From the NCBI GenBank assembly GCA_013400115.1, contig VXBP01004071.1, positions 602,965 to 666,964 of the forward strand: a stretch of 64,000 nucleotides of DNA. Reading direction: 5' to 3'. This document shows, in pieces, positions 24,137-35,826 of this stretch (position 1 is its first letter; the number at the start of each line of letters is the position of its first letter). The position numbers were made by a program, and so were the translations under genes. The notes under the pieces were generated by a model. It saw only the letters and a program-made list of their open reading frames with translations, searched no databases and was not told the origin of the DNA. This DNA is from Rhinopomastus cyanomelas. Lineage: Eukaryota; Chordata; Aves; Bucerotiformes; Rhinopomastidae.

Positions 24137-26886
24137 ATGTTTTGGTTATTTGTGCAGATCTTATTTAAGAACACATGCAAACATGCAGAATTTTTACATT
24201 TTTGGGAGAAAGCTTGATATTTAAAAAATACTCCTGTTCCAGATCAGAACAAAAAGTGCAAAAAATAATAAAAAATTGTGAAGGGGAAAAAAGTAAAGAA
24301 GCTTCAGTGTAGAACAGAAGAGCTGCTCAATTACTGAGATAAACTGAAATTATTTGTGCCTCACGTGTGGGACTAGGTAACTGCTCAGTTGGATCCCTTC
24401 CATCATGAAAATGTTGTTTTTCAAGGAGAAAAACTTTTGGCCCTGCTGTGACATGAAGCTGAGCCTTGAACTTGGGTCCAGGTATCTGTGTGAGGGATGG
24501 ACAGTCCCAGCCCTTGGTCACAGTCAAACACAACTCTGCATTGGGTCAAGGTGTTGCTGTGCATGGCCTGACTCTGTAGAAAGCCAGTCCTGTAAACAAA
24601 TATTGGATCTTTACTGGAAATGTGTGACCAGTATCTTGTAGCATAGGGAACAAACCAAGTTCACCCTTGTTTGAGGAACTGGCTTAGTGCTCTTCTCTGT
24701 CTGCCTCATCTCTAACCAGAACTGAGCAGCCTGAGGGTAGTGAAGCCCTTTGTTGGCATGAAGATTCAAAAGGAGCACCCTCAGGGCCTCTTCTTGTCTC
24801 CACATCCCTTTTCTATTCCTTTTTGTTCCTCAAAGAAAGAAAATAAACACTTCAAGAGAATGTGGCAGTGCTGCTCAGGGAGTGCATCAAGCACATTTCT
24901 TTAAGGCTCTGCACTGGGAAATAAACCCATGGCCAGTGGGAATTGATTTCCCTTGGCTGCAAGGGCTGCAGTGTGTGAGCAGCCTGGGGTATGTGACTTG
25001 TAAAGCGCAACCAGGATGGAGTGTTTTCATACAGGTGAGGTACCTCTCGTGTTAGAAGCACTCAGAGTTGTGCCCTGAATTCTGCTGGAGCCTGTGCTCA
25101 GGGAGTGGTGATGGGCCAGAAGGGCAGAGCAGCATTGATGGGCTGTGAGCTGTGTGCTGTAGGTCTGTGACAGACAGGTGCTTATCAAAGGTTATCTGAG
25201 AAGTTGGAAAGACTGCATGGAGAAGTTGAAAGAACACAGCTGAGATGTTGCCAACAGAGGATGCAGGTTCCCAGCTGGGAGAGGCGAGTTCTTGCTGGTC
25301 TTTTAGGCAGCATGTATGCAGAAAAATGGAGACAAATTGGTAAAATCTGCCAGCAGGAGGTCATCCTGGAGTCTCCTGGCAGGTTGTCCAAGATCTGAAA
25401 AAAAAAAAAGTCTCTAAACAGAAGATGACAGGACTTCTTAGGCTGAAGCTGAGTGGAGTGAGAGCTTCCTGATGGCTTTTTGCCTGGCAGGGGAACAGAA
25501 GGTTCTGGTGGAACCACTCAGCAGAATCAGCTGTGTGTGCGTCACCTTCTACAAAACAGGGCAGCCTCAAGAAGAACAGAGCCGTGGCTCTGTAATCTAA
25601 GCTGGTGTTGCTCAGCACTTCCTCAGCACTAGGGCCAGGAGTAGGGTTTTCTAACTCCACAGATTCCAGTGACTCATCTGACTGTTCTCCACAACTGTAG
25701 CCGGGTATGGCCCAGTATTTTGAGTGGTAAAATGGAGAAAGGAGAGGGGAGGACAAGGCTGAGGTTACCACGTTGCGTTTGGAAAAGAAGAAATACTTGA
25801 AGGGCCACCGGTTGCTCTGATACTTACCTTCAGGTATGACATCTGCTTTGGCCAGCTTTGATTTCATAAGGGCTCTTCGGCTAGACAGCTGCCATTGTAG
25901 CCTTAGGTTTCAGCCAAGCGTTTAGTATTTGCAGGTTTAGCGAGTTCCGTGGAAAGCGCTTTGTAAGATGGTCCGTTTGCTTTGCGGCAAAGTTACTCAG
26001 CTGGTCTGTAGAACTGGCTGCCTTTACTGAAGTCTTGAGCAATTGCACTCTGCTGTTGTCGGAGTGAGTGTGTAAGAGTAAGTGTTAATCCTCTGCCCTC
26101 AAATGCTCGAATAACATCTCTTTTTCACTATGCTTTTTGTCACGTCAAGGGAGCGTTTGAGTGTGTGCTCCTTTTCATCCATCTCCAAACGGGTAAGTTT
26201 AAGGGTTTCACTGAAATCCCACCGAATCAGCACAGACCTCATTTGAAGTACCGGCCTGTATAAATTGTTGGGGAACCAGAGGCTTTGCATCCCAACAGTC
26301 AGCAGCGCTGAAGAAAGGCACGGTCTGTTGCTTGAGCTCGTGAGCAGGGAAGGACAAATTCTTCTTTTCTATTACTTCCTTCTGTCTAACGTGTTAGTAG
26401 CAGTCAGTCACAGTTTACTTGTGCTAAAGAGCAACTGCCTTCCCACTACAACAGTAACAGTGTAAAATCTAAGTGGAAAAGAGTTGACAGCTCTATATTA
26501 CTCAAATAATGCTGGGTAGAACACAATCTAAAGGGTATAACCACAGCTGAATTGAGGAACGGTATGTGCACAGGATCCCCTGTGTGCAGCTGCCTGAGGT
26601 GTGCAGGTAGCAGGCAACTTTCTGTTTAAATTCCTCTGGATTTCTTTGGGTTTTGATTTATTTGGTCTTTGTATTTTGTAGTGAATCATCATGTATCTTT
26701 TAATGATCTTAATTATCATCTACTTTATTTCATTAGATCCTGAAGTTATTTGCTCACAGAGGTTTGGCTTTGGAATTGAAGTCTCTGCCCTTGCTGACCC
26801 TATTTCATACTTGTTGCTGAAGCTGGAAGGTGCTTCTTGAGGGGGAACATTGCAGGAGGATTTCCTCTTGCTGATAGGAGTGATAG
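24137..26886. other. unique intronic sequence
   Basis: A-rich low complexity at 24247-24303. A 168-codon antisense ORF at 25361-25867 resembles no family I know; see findings for an exon-like signal at its start. Confidence 0.45.
24247..24303. repeat. A-rich low-complexity tract
   Basis: Short A-runs such as aaaaaataataaaaaa and ggggaaaaaagtaaag. Confidence 0.65.
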
Positions 26887-27375
26887 GAGTATTGTGTCCA
26901 GTTCTGGGCCCCTCAGTTCAAGAGGGATGTGGAGCTGCTGGAGGGAGTCCAGTGTAGAGCTACAAGGATGATGAAGGAAGTGGAGCACCTCCCTTATGAG
27001 GAGAGGCTGAGGGAGATGGGTCTCTTTAGCTTGAAGAAGAGGAGACTGAGGGTGACCTTAATTAATGTCTGTGAATATTTGAAGGGTGGGTGTCAGGAGG
27101 ATGGAGCCAGGCTCTTCTCAATGTCATCTAGTGATAGGACGAGAGGCAATGGGTGTGAGCTGGAACAGAGGAGGTTCCACATCAATATGAAAAGGAACTT
27201 CTTCGCAGTGAGGGTGACAGAGCACTGGAACAGGCTGCCCAGGGGAGTTGTAGAGTCTCCTTCGCTGGAGATGTTTAAAGCCCGCTTGGTCTAGGTGATC
27301 CTGATCTGGCAAGGGGATTGGACTAGATAGTCTTTCGAGGTCCCTTCCAGTCCCTTATGATTCTATGATTCTATA
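26887..27375 (+). mobile_element. CR1 LINE 3' fragment, group A, 489 bp
   Basis: From gagtattgtgtccagttctg to the tail ttatgattctatgattctat. A 121-codon stretch (26929-27294) is still open and encodes the CR1 RT C-terminus (RATRMMKEVEHLPYEERLRE and WNRLPRGVVESPSLEMFK). It ends in two exact copies of the tail 8-mer, among the best-kept tails here. Confidence 0.95.
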
Positions 27376-27482
27376 AGTTGTGGAGCTGAAGGCTGTGATT
27401 TAGGGGTGACCTGTTCGTGCTGGGTCAGTGGTTGGACTTTATGATCTTAAAGGTCTTTTCTAACCAACACAATTCTCTGATG
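27376..27482 (+). mobile_element. CR1 3' tail, group D, directly abutting the preceding CR1
   Basis: ggctgtgatttaggggtgac, gctgggtcagtggttggact, then cttttctaaccaacacaatt. Same family as 40436-40693. It follows the group A tail without spacer, so the group A copy may have landed inside this older element, whose 5' side is no longer recognisable. Confidence 0.75.
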
Positions 27483-30113
27483 AATGTAATTAGAATCCAG
27501 TTTGCCTCCACTTTGTAGTTAGTATGTGGCAATGAAGGAAGCCATTGCCCCACATCTTTTGGAAACAGTTGTCTGTTTACTCACAATACATGGTGCTTAT
27601 TAAAGGCTGATTCACAGGAGGGCTCAGCACTCCTTGTAGCTGCTGGAACCAGTGAAGGCTCTGCTTCATTAGAGAAAGTGCTCTGCAGAGCCAAGTTCTA
27701 TGAAAAATCAAACCTTAGGTGCTTCCTAATGGATGCTTGAAATGAGTAGATGTGTTTGACCCAAACAATGGGACTGTTGTTGCCACCTATAAAATGGGAG
27801 TAGTGAAAATACCCTTCATCTGGCTAAACAGCTGTAAAAGAGGTCATTGACACTTGTTGGCCATCTGATACTACAGGCAGAAGCTGGAGAGAAAAACCCT
27901 CGAGGAAATTAATAATTATGCTTTCAGAAGAGAGTGTGAATGGAGTGCAAGTAAACAAGTTCCAGGTCCACATGTTGGACAAAGAGGAGAAAACAAGATC
28001 CCAAGTAGCTGCTCATTAGCTGAAGCCCTTCCATTCAGCTCAGGGAAATAAGAGCAGGCGATGGTGTAATGAAAGATTGTATCACGACACATCTGCATGA
28101 GGAGCCTGAATTAAGGTGCTGGTTGCAGCCTTAATCCTGGTCTTTCATAACTTCCAAGCCCTTGACTCCGTCACCCCAATAACATCGCTTTGATGCCCTT
28201 TGTTGTGTGTGTAATTTAAATCGGTGGCACCTGAAAAGGCGCCTTCTGTTTATCAATGATATTGTTAACAAATGATTTGGGGATGAAAAATCAAAGCAAT
28301 CTCTTTGCTACAGAAGCGCTTTTATACAACATATCTCCGGCAGACAGCAACTTGCTTTTCTTTTGTTTTGCCTTCATCTGTAATCACCAGCGAGCGTCCT
28401 GCAGCCTGCGACGGCATTTCATCTGCAGGCTGTTGCACAACCTTTCTTTGCACCACACTGAACCACTTTGTTTTCGGATTCCTGAGAGGTGCAGGAGCCA
28501 ATGGGCTGTAATTTTTTTGAAACCAAAGCAAACAAACCAAGACGAAGCCTTTCTGCAGAGGTCTTGCGACGTGAAGAAATTGCTGGGATTAGTGGATGGG
28601 CTGGTGCACCCGCTGTAGCTGCCGTCGTGGCTCTCTTCACCGGTCTCCGAAGTCCTCGAATACCATCAGTTTAATACTTTGAGAGCCCTTTTCTCTTTTG
28701 CGTTGCACTTTACACCCGCCTTCCTTACTCCCTGGTGTTGTTTTAAGAGTGCTTGCAATGTTTTCCTGTAGATAAATGCTTTTGAGGAGCTAATTGTGCA
28801 TTCAGAAGAGTACACAGTGCATTTAAGTATCTTATCTGGAGTAAAACAAATGACTGTTGTGAACCCCAGGTTTTGTTTCCTGATTTTGAAAGATTGCAGG
28901 GACTAGTCAGTGCGTTGTTTTCAGACCTTTTACATCTTGTTGTTACCACTAGAACTAAAGTAATGAATTATAAAACTCAAGAGAGAGGGATTGAACTCTC
29001 TGGGCATTTGCATCCCTCAGCAATAAAAATTCTTCCCAAATGAAGCAGAAAACACAGTTTGAGTCAATGAGGACTGTCGAGATGGCAAATTTGGTGCCTT
29101 CAGACTGTCACTGTTGCCTGGTTCTGAGGGGGTTTGTGGGGCTTTTTGTGCCTGTTGCTCTACTGGATGCCCACTGAGCTAAGGATCCCCACTGCGTGTG
29201 TTCACGGAGCTGCGGGATTTCTCTTGGCGCTGCTCTCTCAGCATCTTAATTTCTTGCAAGCTGAACTGAGAAAACAAGTTTTCCCCGTGAACACGGAGGA
29301 GGTGGTTTTGTCAGTGTTTCTGTTTGTGCATTTTTTTTCTTGGGAAGCCCTTTGGCTGCTTCTTGCTTCTCCTCACGTATCGTCCCTGGCAAATGAAGTC
29401 CTTCTGCAGCTGACAGCCAGGGGCTGAAGTGCTGAGTCCGGTCTGCAGTGGTGGACAGAATTCTTGGAAAGAATCCCAAATCAACTTCTGTAGCAAGTGA
29501 AAATGTACTTTTCCCCCCTCCTCCCTTCCCTTAATTGGCTCTTTCCTTCTGCACTGGTGTTCCTGATCAAATGTGAGTTACTTGTACCTTGAAAATAGAC
29601 GAAAGGCTCCAGTAGGACCTGTCTTGCAATTCTGACAAGGACTCTTGGAGGTCTGAACAGTGGATGGGACTAACTGGCAGATTCAAGTGTGCGTTTTTAA
29701 CTCTGTGTGTTTTAAGTACAACTTTACGTTGATACTTCCTGATGTTGGATAATTTGGGAGTTTTAAAAGAATCTTATTTCTTTAGTTTTAATTTTATTGT
29801 AGGAGTGAAGGATAAATTGTTGGGCTCTAATGTAAAGCTGTTGTGGACTTCAGCACAAATCTGTGGAGCAAGTAATTGGGATGTAGCTGTAGACTAACAC
29901 AGTTGTTAACTGGTTTTACTAGCCCTGGACCACAGTCTACTTTTGGTTATGACAATCAGTTAAATCAGCTTTAAAGTTGAGGTTTAGTTGGAGTTATGGT
30001 CAGTGTGAATTCAGAAACCAAGTTCTTGCAACATTGGAATCACAACAGGTTGATTTGGAAGATTCAAGGCTTGAAACAGCTGAGCAGAGCCCGAAATGTT
30101 CACAGTATCACAT
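27483..30113. other. unique intronic sequence
   Basis: A possible MIR-like phrase (cacctataaaatgggagtag at 27785-27804) is too short to call. 28060-28330 is listed separately as possible regulatory DNA. Confidence 0.45.
28060..28330. promoter_or_regulatory. candidate conserved noncoding block
   Basis: Repeat-free and AT-rich with TCF/SOX-like words (cgctttgatgccctttgttg, aaaaatcaaagcaatc) and tttatcaatgatattg. Function is inferred from composition only. Confidence 0.25.
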
Positions 30114-30254
30114 AGAATCACAGCACATTAGGGATTGGAAGGGACCTCAGAAGATCATCTAGTCCTACCTCCCTGCCAGAGCAGGACCACCTAGACCAAG
30201 TCACACAGGAACACATCCAGGTGGGTTTTAAACGTCTCCAGAGAAGGAGACTCA
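30114..30254 (-). mobile_element. CR1 3' end, group A, antisense
   Basis: agaatcacagcacattaggg, ctgccagagcaggaccacct, then caagtcacacaggaacacat and ggttttaaacgtctccagag: the final 140 bases of a CR1 on the minus strand. Confidence 0.93.
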
Positions 30255-32076
30255 TGCAGCAATAGCCTGCGGTATGTTTGCTGTACAGTGTGTTTACAGC
30301 ATTGCTTTTCCTCAAGTGTTCCCATGGAAGAAATCCCGCAATAAGAGGTGGAACAAAGTTCCTGTTGTTTAAACACAGTTTTGGCATCGCTGTCAGAATG
30401 CTGGCGGCAGGAGGAAGGGATGGGGGAGGTTCATGGGAGTGAAGCGGGTACCCCACCAAGCATTGTGAAGCACTGCTGGGCTGTCACCGAGGGTCTGATT
30501 TATAATTAATGAGCTGTCATTTACATAGTGAGAAGACGGGCTCTCCTGAAATAAATCAGGCGTAGCTCCGCGAAAGCTCCACAGCTGATGAGAATGCAGT
30601 GTGTCCTTCAAGGCTCCTACCTCGAGAAATTATCTGATGTGCCTATGGAGGCTGCTTCTCCTCCCCTCAACAAATGCAGAGCTTGGATTGAAATTGTTGC
30701 TATTAATTGGAACTGAGATGATTGCAGTGCCACCCCATCAGGCTCCAGCAGCCCTCCCACTTGCCAATGCCTCGGCAGGAGTCTGTTCAGCATGGGTGGC
30801 TCTTCTCCACTACGGCACGTACGGTGGTATCAGGTTGATTAATGTGCCCAATAGAAATAAAACAAATGGAAATTTTTTAAGATTATACCGTACACTCATA
30901 AATATTAATGCACTTTTGTACTGAATTGCACGTAATTACATATTTATACATTTAAGTCACCTTCCTGATACACTTAAGGCACTTTGCTGATGAAAGATAT
31001 CTCTGACTAGGATGGTTTTAAACCATGCCTAATATGTTTGTAGGATTTATTTAATAATGCGTGGGCTTGGATGCTGGCAGGAGAGGAGAAAAACCTCCAT
31101 TAAAGTCTGAATGTGTTGTTCGCTGGGTCTGCTGCTTACTTGGAATCGACTCCGTAGGTAGCTGCTGAAACATGCGTCTCGACATGAAATATTACTACAT
31201 CTCCTTATCTATATAGATAAGGTCTGTGCAGTCCTGTCACCTTAGAGTAATTACAGCTTATTACTCTAATCATGATGATGCCTGAAGTCTGTAATTAAGA
31301 TTGTGCTGGCTAATGTACTAGCACGTGGCATGGAACAGCTATTGTCCTATCAGAGCAACAGAAAGATAAAACCACGATGAGGGAGAAAGGGCAGGAAGTG
31401 GGGAAGTGATTTATGTGGGGACACAGTTCCCAGCCAAGCACTGCCTCTGCTGAACCTGACGGCTTCCAAGAGGGCTGAATCCGTGTGTGTCCTGCACGGC
31501 CTCATGTGCTGCCGTGCCAGTGGTGTCTGAGCAGTCTGCACCCTCAAACGTGAGGATCAGCACCTTGTGGGATCCCTATTCAAGGTCGCTGTAGTGTGTC
31601 CCACCTGCCTGCGTCTAAGCTTTTAGTCTTTTAACTGATCCTGTTGTAGTCCAGCCTGCAGATGAAGAATTTAATATATATTTCTCTTCATGTTTTTTTG
31701 AGGGCAATTCATGTGTCTGTTGAGCACAATGAGAGGTTCTGCCATCCAATTCAATAATAGAAGGGTTTGACCCACAGCACTCTGTAATTTTCTCTGCAGC
31801 GGTGGCAGCTGGTGCAAAGCAGGCGGCTGCTCTGGGGGAATGTGGTTGTCTAAACATCAATCTTTACATCTAGATCTCACAGTAAGCCCGAACTGGATCT
31901 GAGGGCTGCTTTCACAGTCTTGAATTTGAACATAGAGAGCTCCTTTTCATCTCTTCAGAAGTGAGCAGCAGAGACACCTTTTTTCCTTTGATGTTTCTGC
32001 AAAAGTTCCTTGTTTCTCAGAAGGTGAAAGTTCTTTGCACAAGGCTGTGTGATGTTGGTGGCATTTACCTTTTCTT
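30255..32076. other. unique AT-rich intronic sequence
   Basis: No repeat recognised. Includes two AT-rich blocks (30480-31060 and 31180-31330) that look like candidate regulatory DNA. Confidence 0.45.
31180..31330. promoter_or_regulatory. candidate regulatory block with GATA palindrome
   Basis: A perfect 20-bp palindrome at 31203-31222 (ccttatctatatagataagg) gives two divergent GATA sites (TTATCT / AGATAA). It is followed by two homeodomain-type sites, gtaattacag and gtaattaaga. Regulatory function is inference. Confidence 0.35.
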
Positions 32077-32275
32077 TCACAGAATCATTAAGGTTGGAAA
32101 GATCACCAAGTCCAGCCTTCAACCCAACACTTCTATGACCAACAGACCATGACCCAAAGTGCCATAGTTACTTGCCTTTTGAACCTCTACAGGGATGAGG
32201 TCTCCCCCACTGCCCCAGTCAGCCTGTTCCAGTGTTTCACTGCTCATTCACTAAGGACCTTTTTCCTTTCATCCC
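32077..32275 (-). mobile_element. old CR1 3' fragment, antisense
   Basis: cacagaatcattaaggttgg, gatcaccaagtccagccttc, gaacctctacagggatgagg and cagcctgttccagtgtttca: a diverged CR1 3' end distinct from group A. Confidence 0.8.
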
Positions 32276-32361
32276 AGTTCTGATAGGAGCTAAACTTCCA
32301 TTAGGTGTGTCTAACAATTAATGGTATTTTCTACAGTTGCCTCTAACATGGGCTGCTTGCA

Positions 32362-32911
32362 GAGGTTATCTGCTCTGCTCTGCTCTGGTAAGACCACATC
32401 CGGAATACTGTGTCCAGTTCTGGGCTCCTCAGTACCAGAAGAACACAGAACTGCTGGAGAGACCCCAGTACAGAGCCACTGAGCTGATGGAGTGGAACAT
32501 CTCCCTGATGAGGAAAGGCTGAGGGAGCTGGGTCTCTTTAGCTTGGAGAAAAGGAAACTGAGGGGTGATTCCATTAATGTTTATAAATATGGAAAGGGTG
32601 GGTGTCAGGAGGATGGACCCAGGCTCTGCTCAGTAGCATCTAATGATAGGACAAGGGGCAATGGGTGTGAGGTGGAACAGAGGAGGTCCCACATTAATCT
32701 GAGAAGGAATGTCTTCCCAGTGAGAGTGACAGAGCACTGGAAGGGGCTTCCCAGGGCGGTTGTTGAGTTGTCGTCTTTGAAGATATTTAAAACTTGCCTG
32801 TACGTGTTCCTGTGTGACTTGATCTAGTTGATTGTGCTCTGTCAGGGGGTTTGGACTGGATAATCTTCTGAGGGCTCTTGCAATCCCTAATGTTCTGTGA
32901 TTCCATGATCC
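32362..32911 (+). mobile_element. CR1 LINE 3' fragment, group A, 550 bp
   Basis: From the gtaagaccacatccggaata segment through gtgtccagttctgggctcct, atctccctgatgaggaaagg and agcactggaaggggcttccc to ctaatgttctgtgattccat. A 111-codon stretch at 32492-32827 keeps the RT C-terminal frame. Confidence 0.95.
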
Positions 32912-33555
32912 CACACAGGCCAAGGTGATCAGCAAACTTTGACCCATATTACACTATCCTTAAAGCTAATGGGAACTAGTAATTTCTTTATGGCAGTGCT
33001 AGCCCCATTAGACATTTTATACGCTTCTGGAAGCCTGCCACTGCTTCACCTACATCATTCATAGCTGGGAAAAAACTATCCCACAAAAGCTATTTAGTCA
33101 TTAGGACAATTTTGATAATTTTTTTTCCTGGAAAGTTTCCCTTTCTCCTTCACCCTTTCACATTTAGAGTGAATCCTCTTAATAGCGTTTGTGCCTACAA
33201 ATACAGGCTCTGTGGTTTAGCAGAAATCCTCTGCTGGTGTAATGTGCTGCTCATAAAACATGACATTTCTTTTACACTGGTCTGAAAAAGCTGAGATAAT
33301 CACCTTAGGACACAAATCTCTTGCATGATAAAATTGTTTTGCATTGAACAAGTTAAAATTCTGCTGCTTGTCTCCCTATGTTGAAGTTGCTCCGTGGGAG
33401 TTGGTGTTCCTCTTTATATCAAAAAGTTTGACTGTGGGGATGGCTGTACCAGGTGCTCAGTGTTGGTTACCCAGGAGGTCAACTTGTAGGTGCTGCAGTT
33501 GCTCATTTTATGAAGCTATTGATGATGAAACTTTATTGCTGCCTACAGTCACCTG
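32912..33555. other. unique intronic sequence
   Basis: No repeat or gene recognised. Confidence 0.45.
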
Positions 33556-33857
33556 ATAGGAGATTGAAGAGAGGTGGGCGTTTGTCTCTCCTCGCAAGGA
33601 ACAAGGGATAGGGCAAGAGGAAATGGCCTCACGGTACTCCAGGGGAAGTTTAGGTTGGACATTAGGAAAAACTTTTTGCTGGAACGGGTCATCAGTCCTT
33701 GGAACAGGCTGCCCATGGAATCACCATTCCTGGCCATGTTTCATAGTCACGGAGATCTGAAGCTCAGGGACAGGGCTTAGTGGTGGGTTGGGACAGTTGG
33801 GTTAATGGTTGGACTCAAAAGGCCTTTTCTGACCTAAATGATTTTGTGATTCAGTGA
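33556..33857 (+). mobile_element. CR1 3' fragment, group D
   Basis: ggaagtttaggttggacatt, ccttggaacaggctgcccat, and gacctaaatgattttgtgat. This is the last CR1 upstream of the AUTS2 exon. Confidence 0.9.
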
Positions 33858-35576
33858 GTGTTGGTGAAATCATTACGGTGGTCACATCTGAGAATCTGCC
33901 TTGGGGCACATCTGGCATATATCTAAATCTAAAGGAGACAGAAGGTGCGCTCTGAAAAGTGATTCTTCTTGCTTTTTATTTCCTTGGGCTTGCTCTGTAG
34001 GATCTCTCACCTTGTGTACAGCAATTTTCACAAGTAGAGCTCTAAGCATATTATGAAGATCAGTGCTACTACTGGCTTCTTTTTTAGTAGCCAGAGGAAC
34101 CAAAGAAGAGACACAAGATGTTCTTAAAGTACTGATCCTGCTTCCTAGCTAAGGATGCTAAAGATTTTATTCATGAGCCTGGCTAAGTCTCCTACCTCTT
34201 CTGATATGCAAAACACTGTGGGAAGAAAAGCTTCCGAGATGTCCCTTGGTGTCTTAAGGGAAGAAAAGGTAGAAAAAGTGTCTTAGAGTTTCTGTCCCTG
34301 ATTCCCTTGTTTAATGCTTGTAAAATTATTCATTTTACCAAACATCAAATTTAAATGTTGACTGTCTGTGTTTTAATTAATCTTCTCTTTGGTTTCAGTG
34401 ATGAATTTTGTGCAGCTCTAGTGTTTTAGAGAGGCATGTAGGGAGCATTCTTTAATTAAAGCCAAATTCATTTTTGCCTTTAGGCATTGAAGGGGGGGAG
34501 TGTTGCATGAAAACGTGGCGTAATTTGAACCTGAACCCTTCTGTGACAGAGGGACCAGTAGCTCGAGTTCTTTCCTGCTCTCAGTCATAATACTAAGTGA
34601 CAATAAACACCAGCATGAAGGCTTTCATGGGTACTTTATGGCAGGGCATGGAGAACTTCTGGCCAAAGCAGCCAGACATGTTAGCTCCAAGTATTCTACT
34701 ACGTAAGGAGTTCTCCTTTGTATGGAAATACCACACTGTTACGTGTGGAGTTTGTGGAGTGGATGTGACATAGCAGATTGTACTTTAGATGCATTGTAGC
34801 TCACACCTTTCCAGTAGCTTCAGATTCTTCTCTCCTAATGACTTTCCAGCCTTCTCTTTCTCTGCCTTCAATTCTATGTTATTGGAAATTAAGGGCTGTT
34901 CCAAGTAATATTGATTTGAAGCAACAATAGGAAGCCTGTGTGTTGCAGGTTATCAGTAAGAAAAGAGCTTAGCTGTAGGCAAAACTCACATTTACTGTAC
35001 AAAAGACTTCAGGGTTTTTTTTGTTATACACAGACATTGATTTTGGGGTTTAAAGAAAGGTCAGTAAAAAGTTTCCAAATACGAGCTTTTGGGTTTGTGT
35101 TCCTCCCCCGCCAAGATTTGAAATCATAAGTCAGGATTGAGGGAAACATCTGCTGAAGTCAGTTGAGATTCATTGGCTGTAATTGGGTTGAAGTGAGCCC
35201 TGCCCTGGCTGTCACATACAAGAAGGAGTAAAAATAAATGCGGAAAGCCAAGCCTTGTTTAAATCACAGACAGTTGTTAACGGGAACAATATAAACACGT
35301 GCTCTCTTCTAAGTGCCTCGAGTCTTGATACATCAGGTGGGTTTGAGAATGACCAGGCTGACGATGTGAAGTCTGGTTGAGCACCTGCCTGCTTCCGCAC
35401 GCTCACTCCTTCCTGCAGATTTTGTTTCGCGTTGGCCTGTCTTTTGACAAAGTGGACACCAGTAAACACTTTTCTTTCCTTTTCTGGTGACTCTGGCGTT
35501 GCCTCGAGAATGCTTTGCTGGTCACCTAGAATTGCTGCTGAAAGAGATGGACTAAATCAGAGCTATAGTCTAACCT
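33858..35576. other. unique intronic sequence upstream of exon 2
   Basis: CR1-free; nothing recognised apart from the acceptor region at its end. Confidence 0.5.
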
Positions 35577-35608
35577 CTATGTTTTAATTCTGTTCCCTCC
35601 CTCTGCAG
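35577..35608 (+). other. AUTS2: 3' splice site (acceptor) of AUTS2 exon 2
   Basis: A pyrimidine-rich stretch ends in CTCTGCAG immediately before the first codon AAG of the exon. Upstream, gttttaattc around 35581-35590 could supply a branch point. The match to the AUTS2 protein begins exactly at this AG, which fixes the boundary. Confidence 0.85.
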
Positions 35609-35818
35609 AAGGACGTAGCTCTGAAACCTCAGGAACGTGTGGAGAAGCGACAGAATCCTCTAGCCAAGAAGAAACGGGAAGCACTTACCAATGGACTGTC
35701 ATATCACCCCAAAAAGAACAGACTTCACCACCACCAGTACAGCTCCGACCGAGAAAATGATCGTAACCTCTGTCAGCACCTTGGGAAAAGGAAGAAAATA
35801 CCGAAGAGCCTCAGACAG
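35609..35818 (+). CDS. AUTS2: AUTS2 exon 2 (internal coding exon)
   Basis: AUTS2 is a nuclear protein of non-canonical PRC1 complexes (with PCGF3/5, CK2 and p300) that activates neuronal genes; a cytoplasmic role in actin control is also reported. This 210-bp exon encodes 70 residues, starts KDVALKPQERVEKRQ and ends KRKKIPKSLRQ. From memory this is the AUTS2 segment that follows the exon-1-encoded N-terminus. It is very basic (20 Lys/Arg in 70), with KKKR at exon residues 20-23 and KRKK at 60-63 as NLS-like clusters, and a conserved block SSDRENDRNLCQHLGKRKK at 45-63. Both ends are phase 0. A pyrimidine-rich tract ending ctctgcag precedes it and CAG|GTGGGA follows; the frame stays open past the donor to about 35968, but that part looks intronic. 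It seems one codon shorter than the human exon in its His-rich part, with several substitutions. The paralogue FBRSL1 is a less likely alternative. Confidence 0.88.
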
Positions 35819-35826
35819 GTGGGAGA
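35816..35826 (+). other. AUTS2: 5' splice site (donor) of AUTS2 exon 2
   Basis: CAG|GTGGGAG. The GT is canonical, but GTGGGA is weaker than the GTRAGT consensus. Recognisable protein similarity stops at the final CAG (Gln) codon, which supports the position. Confidence 0.8.

Larger units (their letters stand above)
1..35608 (+). other. AUTS2: AUTS2 intron 1 (3' part)
   Basis: Everything upstream of the exon. In other vertebrates AUTS2 intron 1 is hundreds of kilobases long and known to carry developmental enhancers. Here it holds CR1 fragments, two MIR-like relics, simple duplications and repeat-free blocks described separately. I see no further exon. Confidence 0.75.

Noticed and set aside
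25361..25867. 168-codon antisense ORF as a gene
   Set aside because: No recognisable family. The length is within chance expectation for six frames of 64 kb. Only the exon-like signal at its start is reported, at low interest.
26929..27294. 121-codon ORF as a host gene
   Set aside because: It is the CR1 reverse-transcriptase C-terminus, as are the ORFs at 32492-32827, 51535-51771, 59052-59246 and 23469-23981.
27775..27850. Third MIR-like relic (cacctataaaatgggagtag)
   Set aside because: Only one short phrase matches and the flanks do not follow the MIR order.
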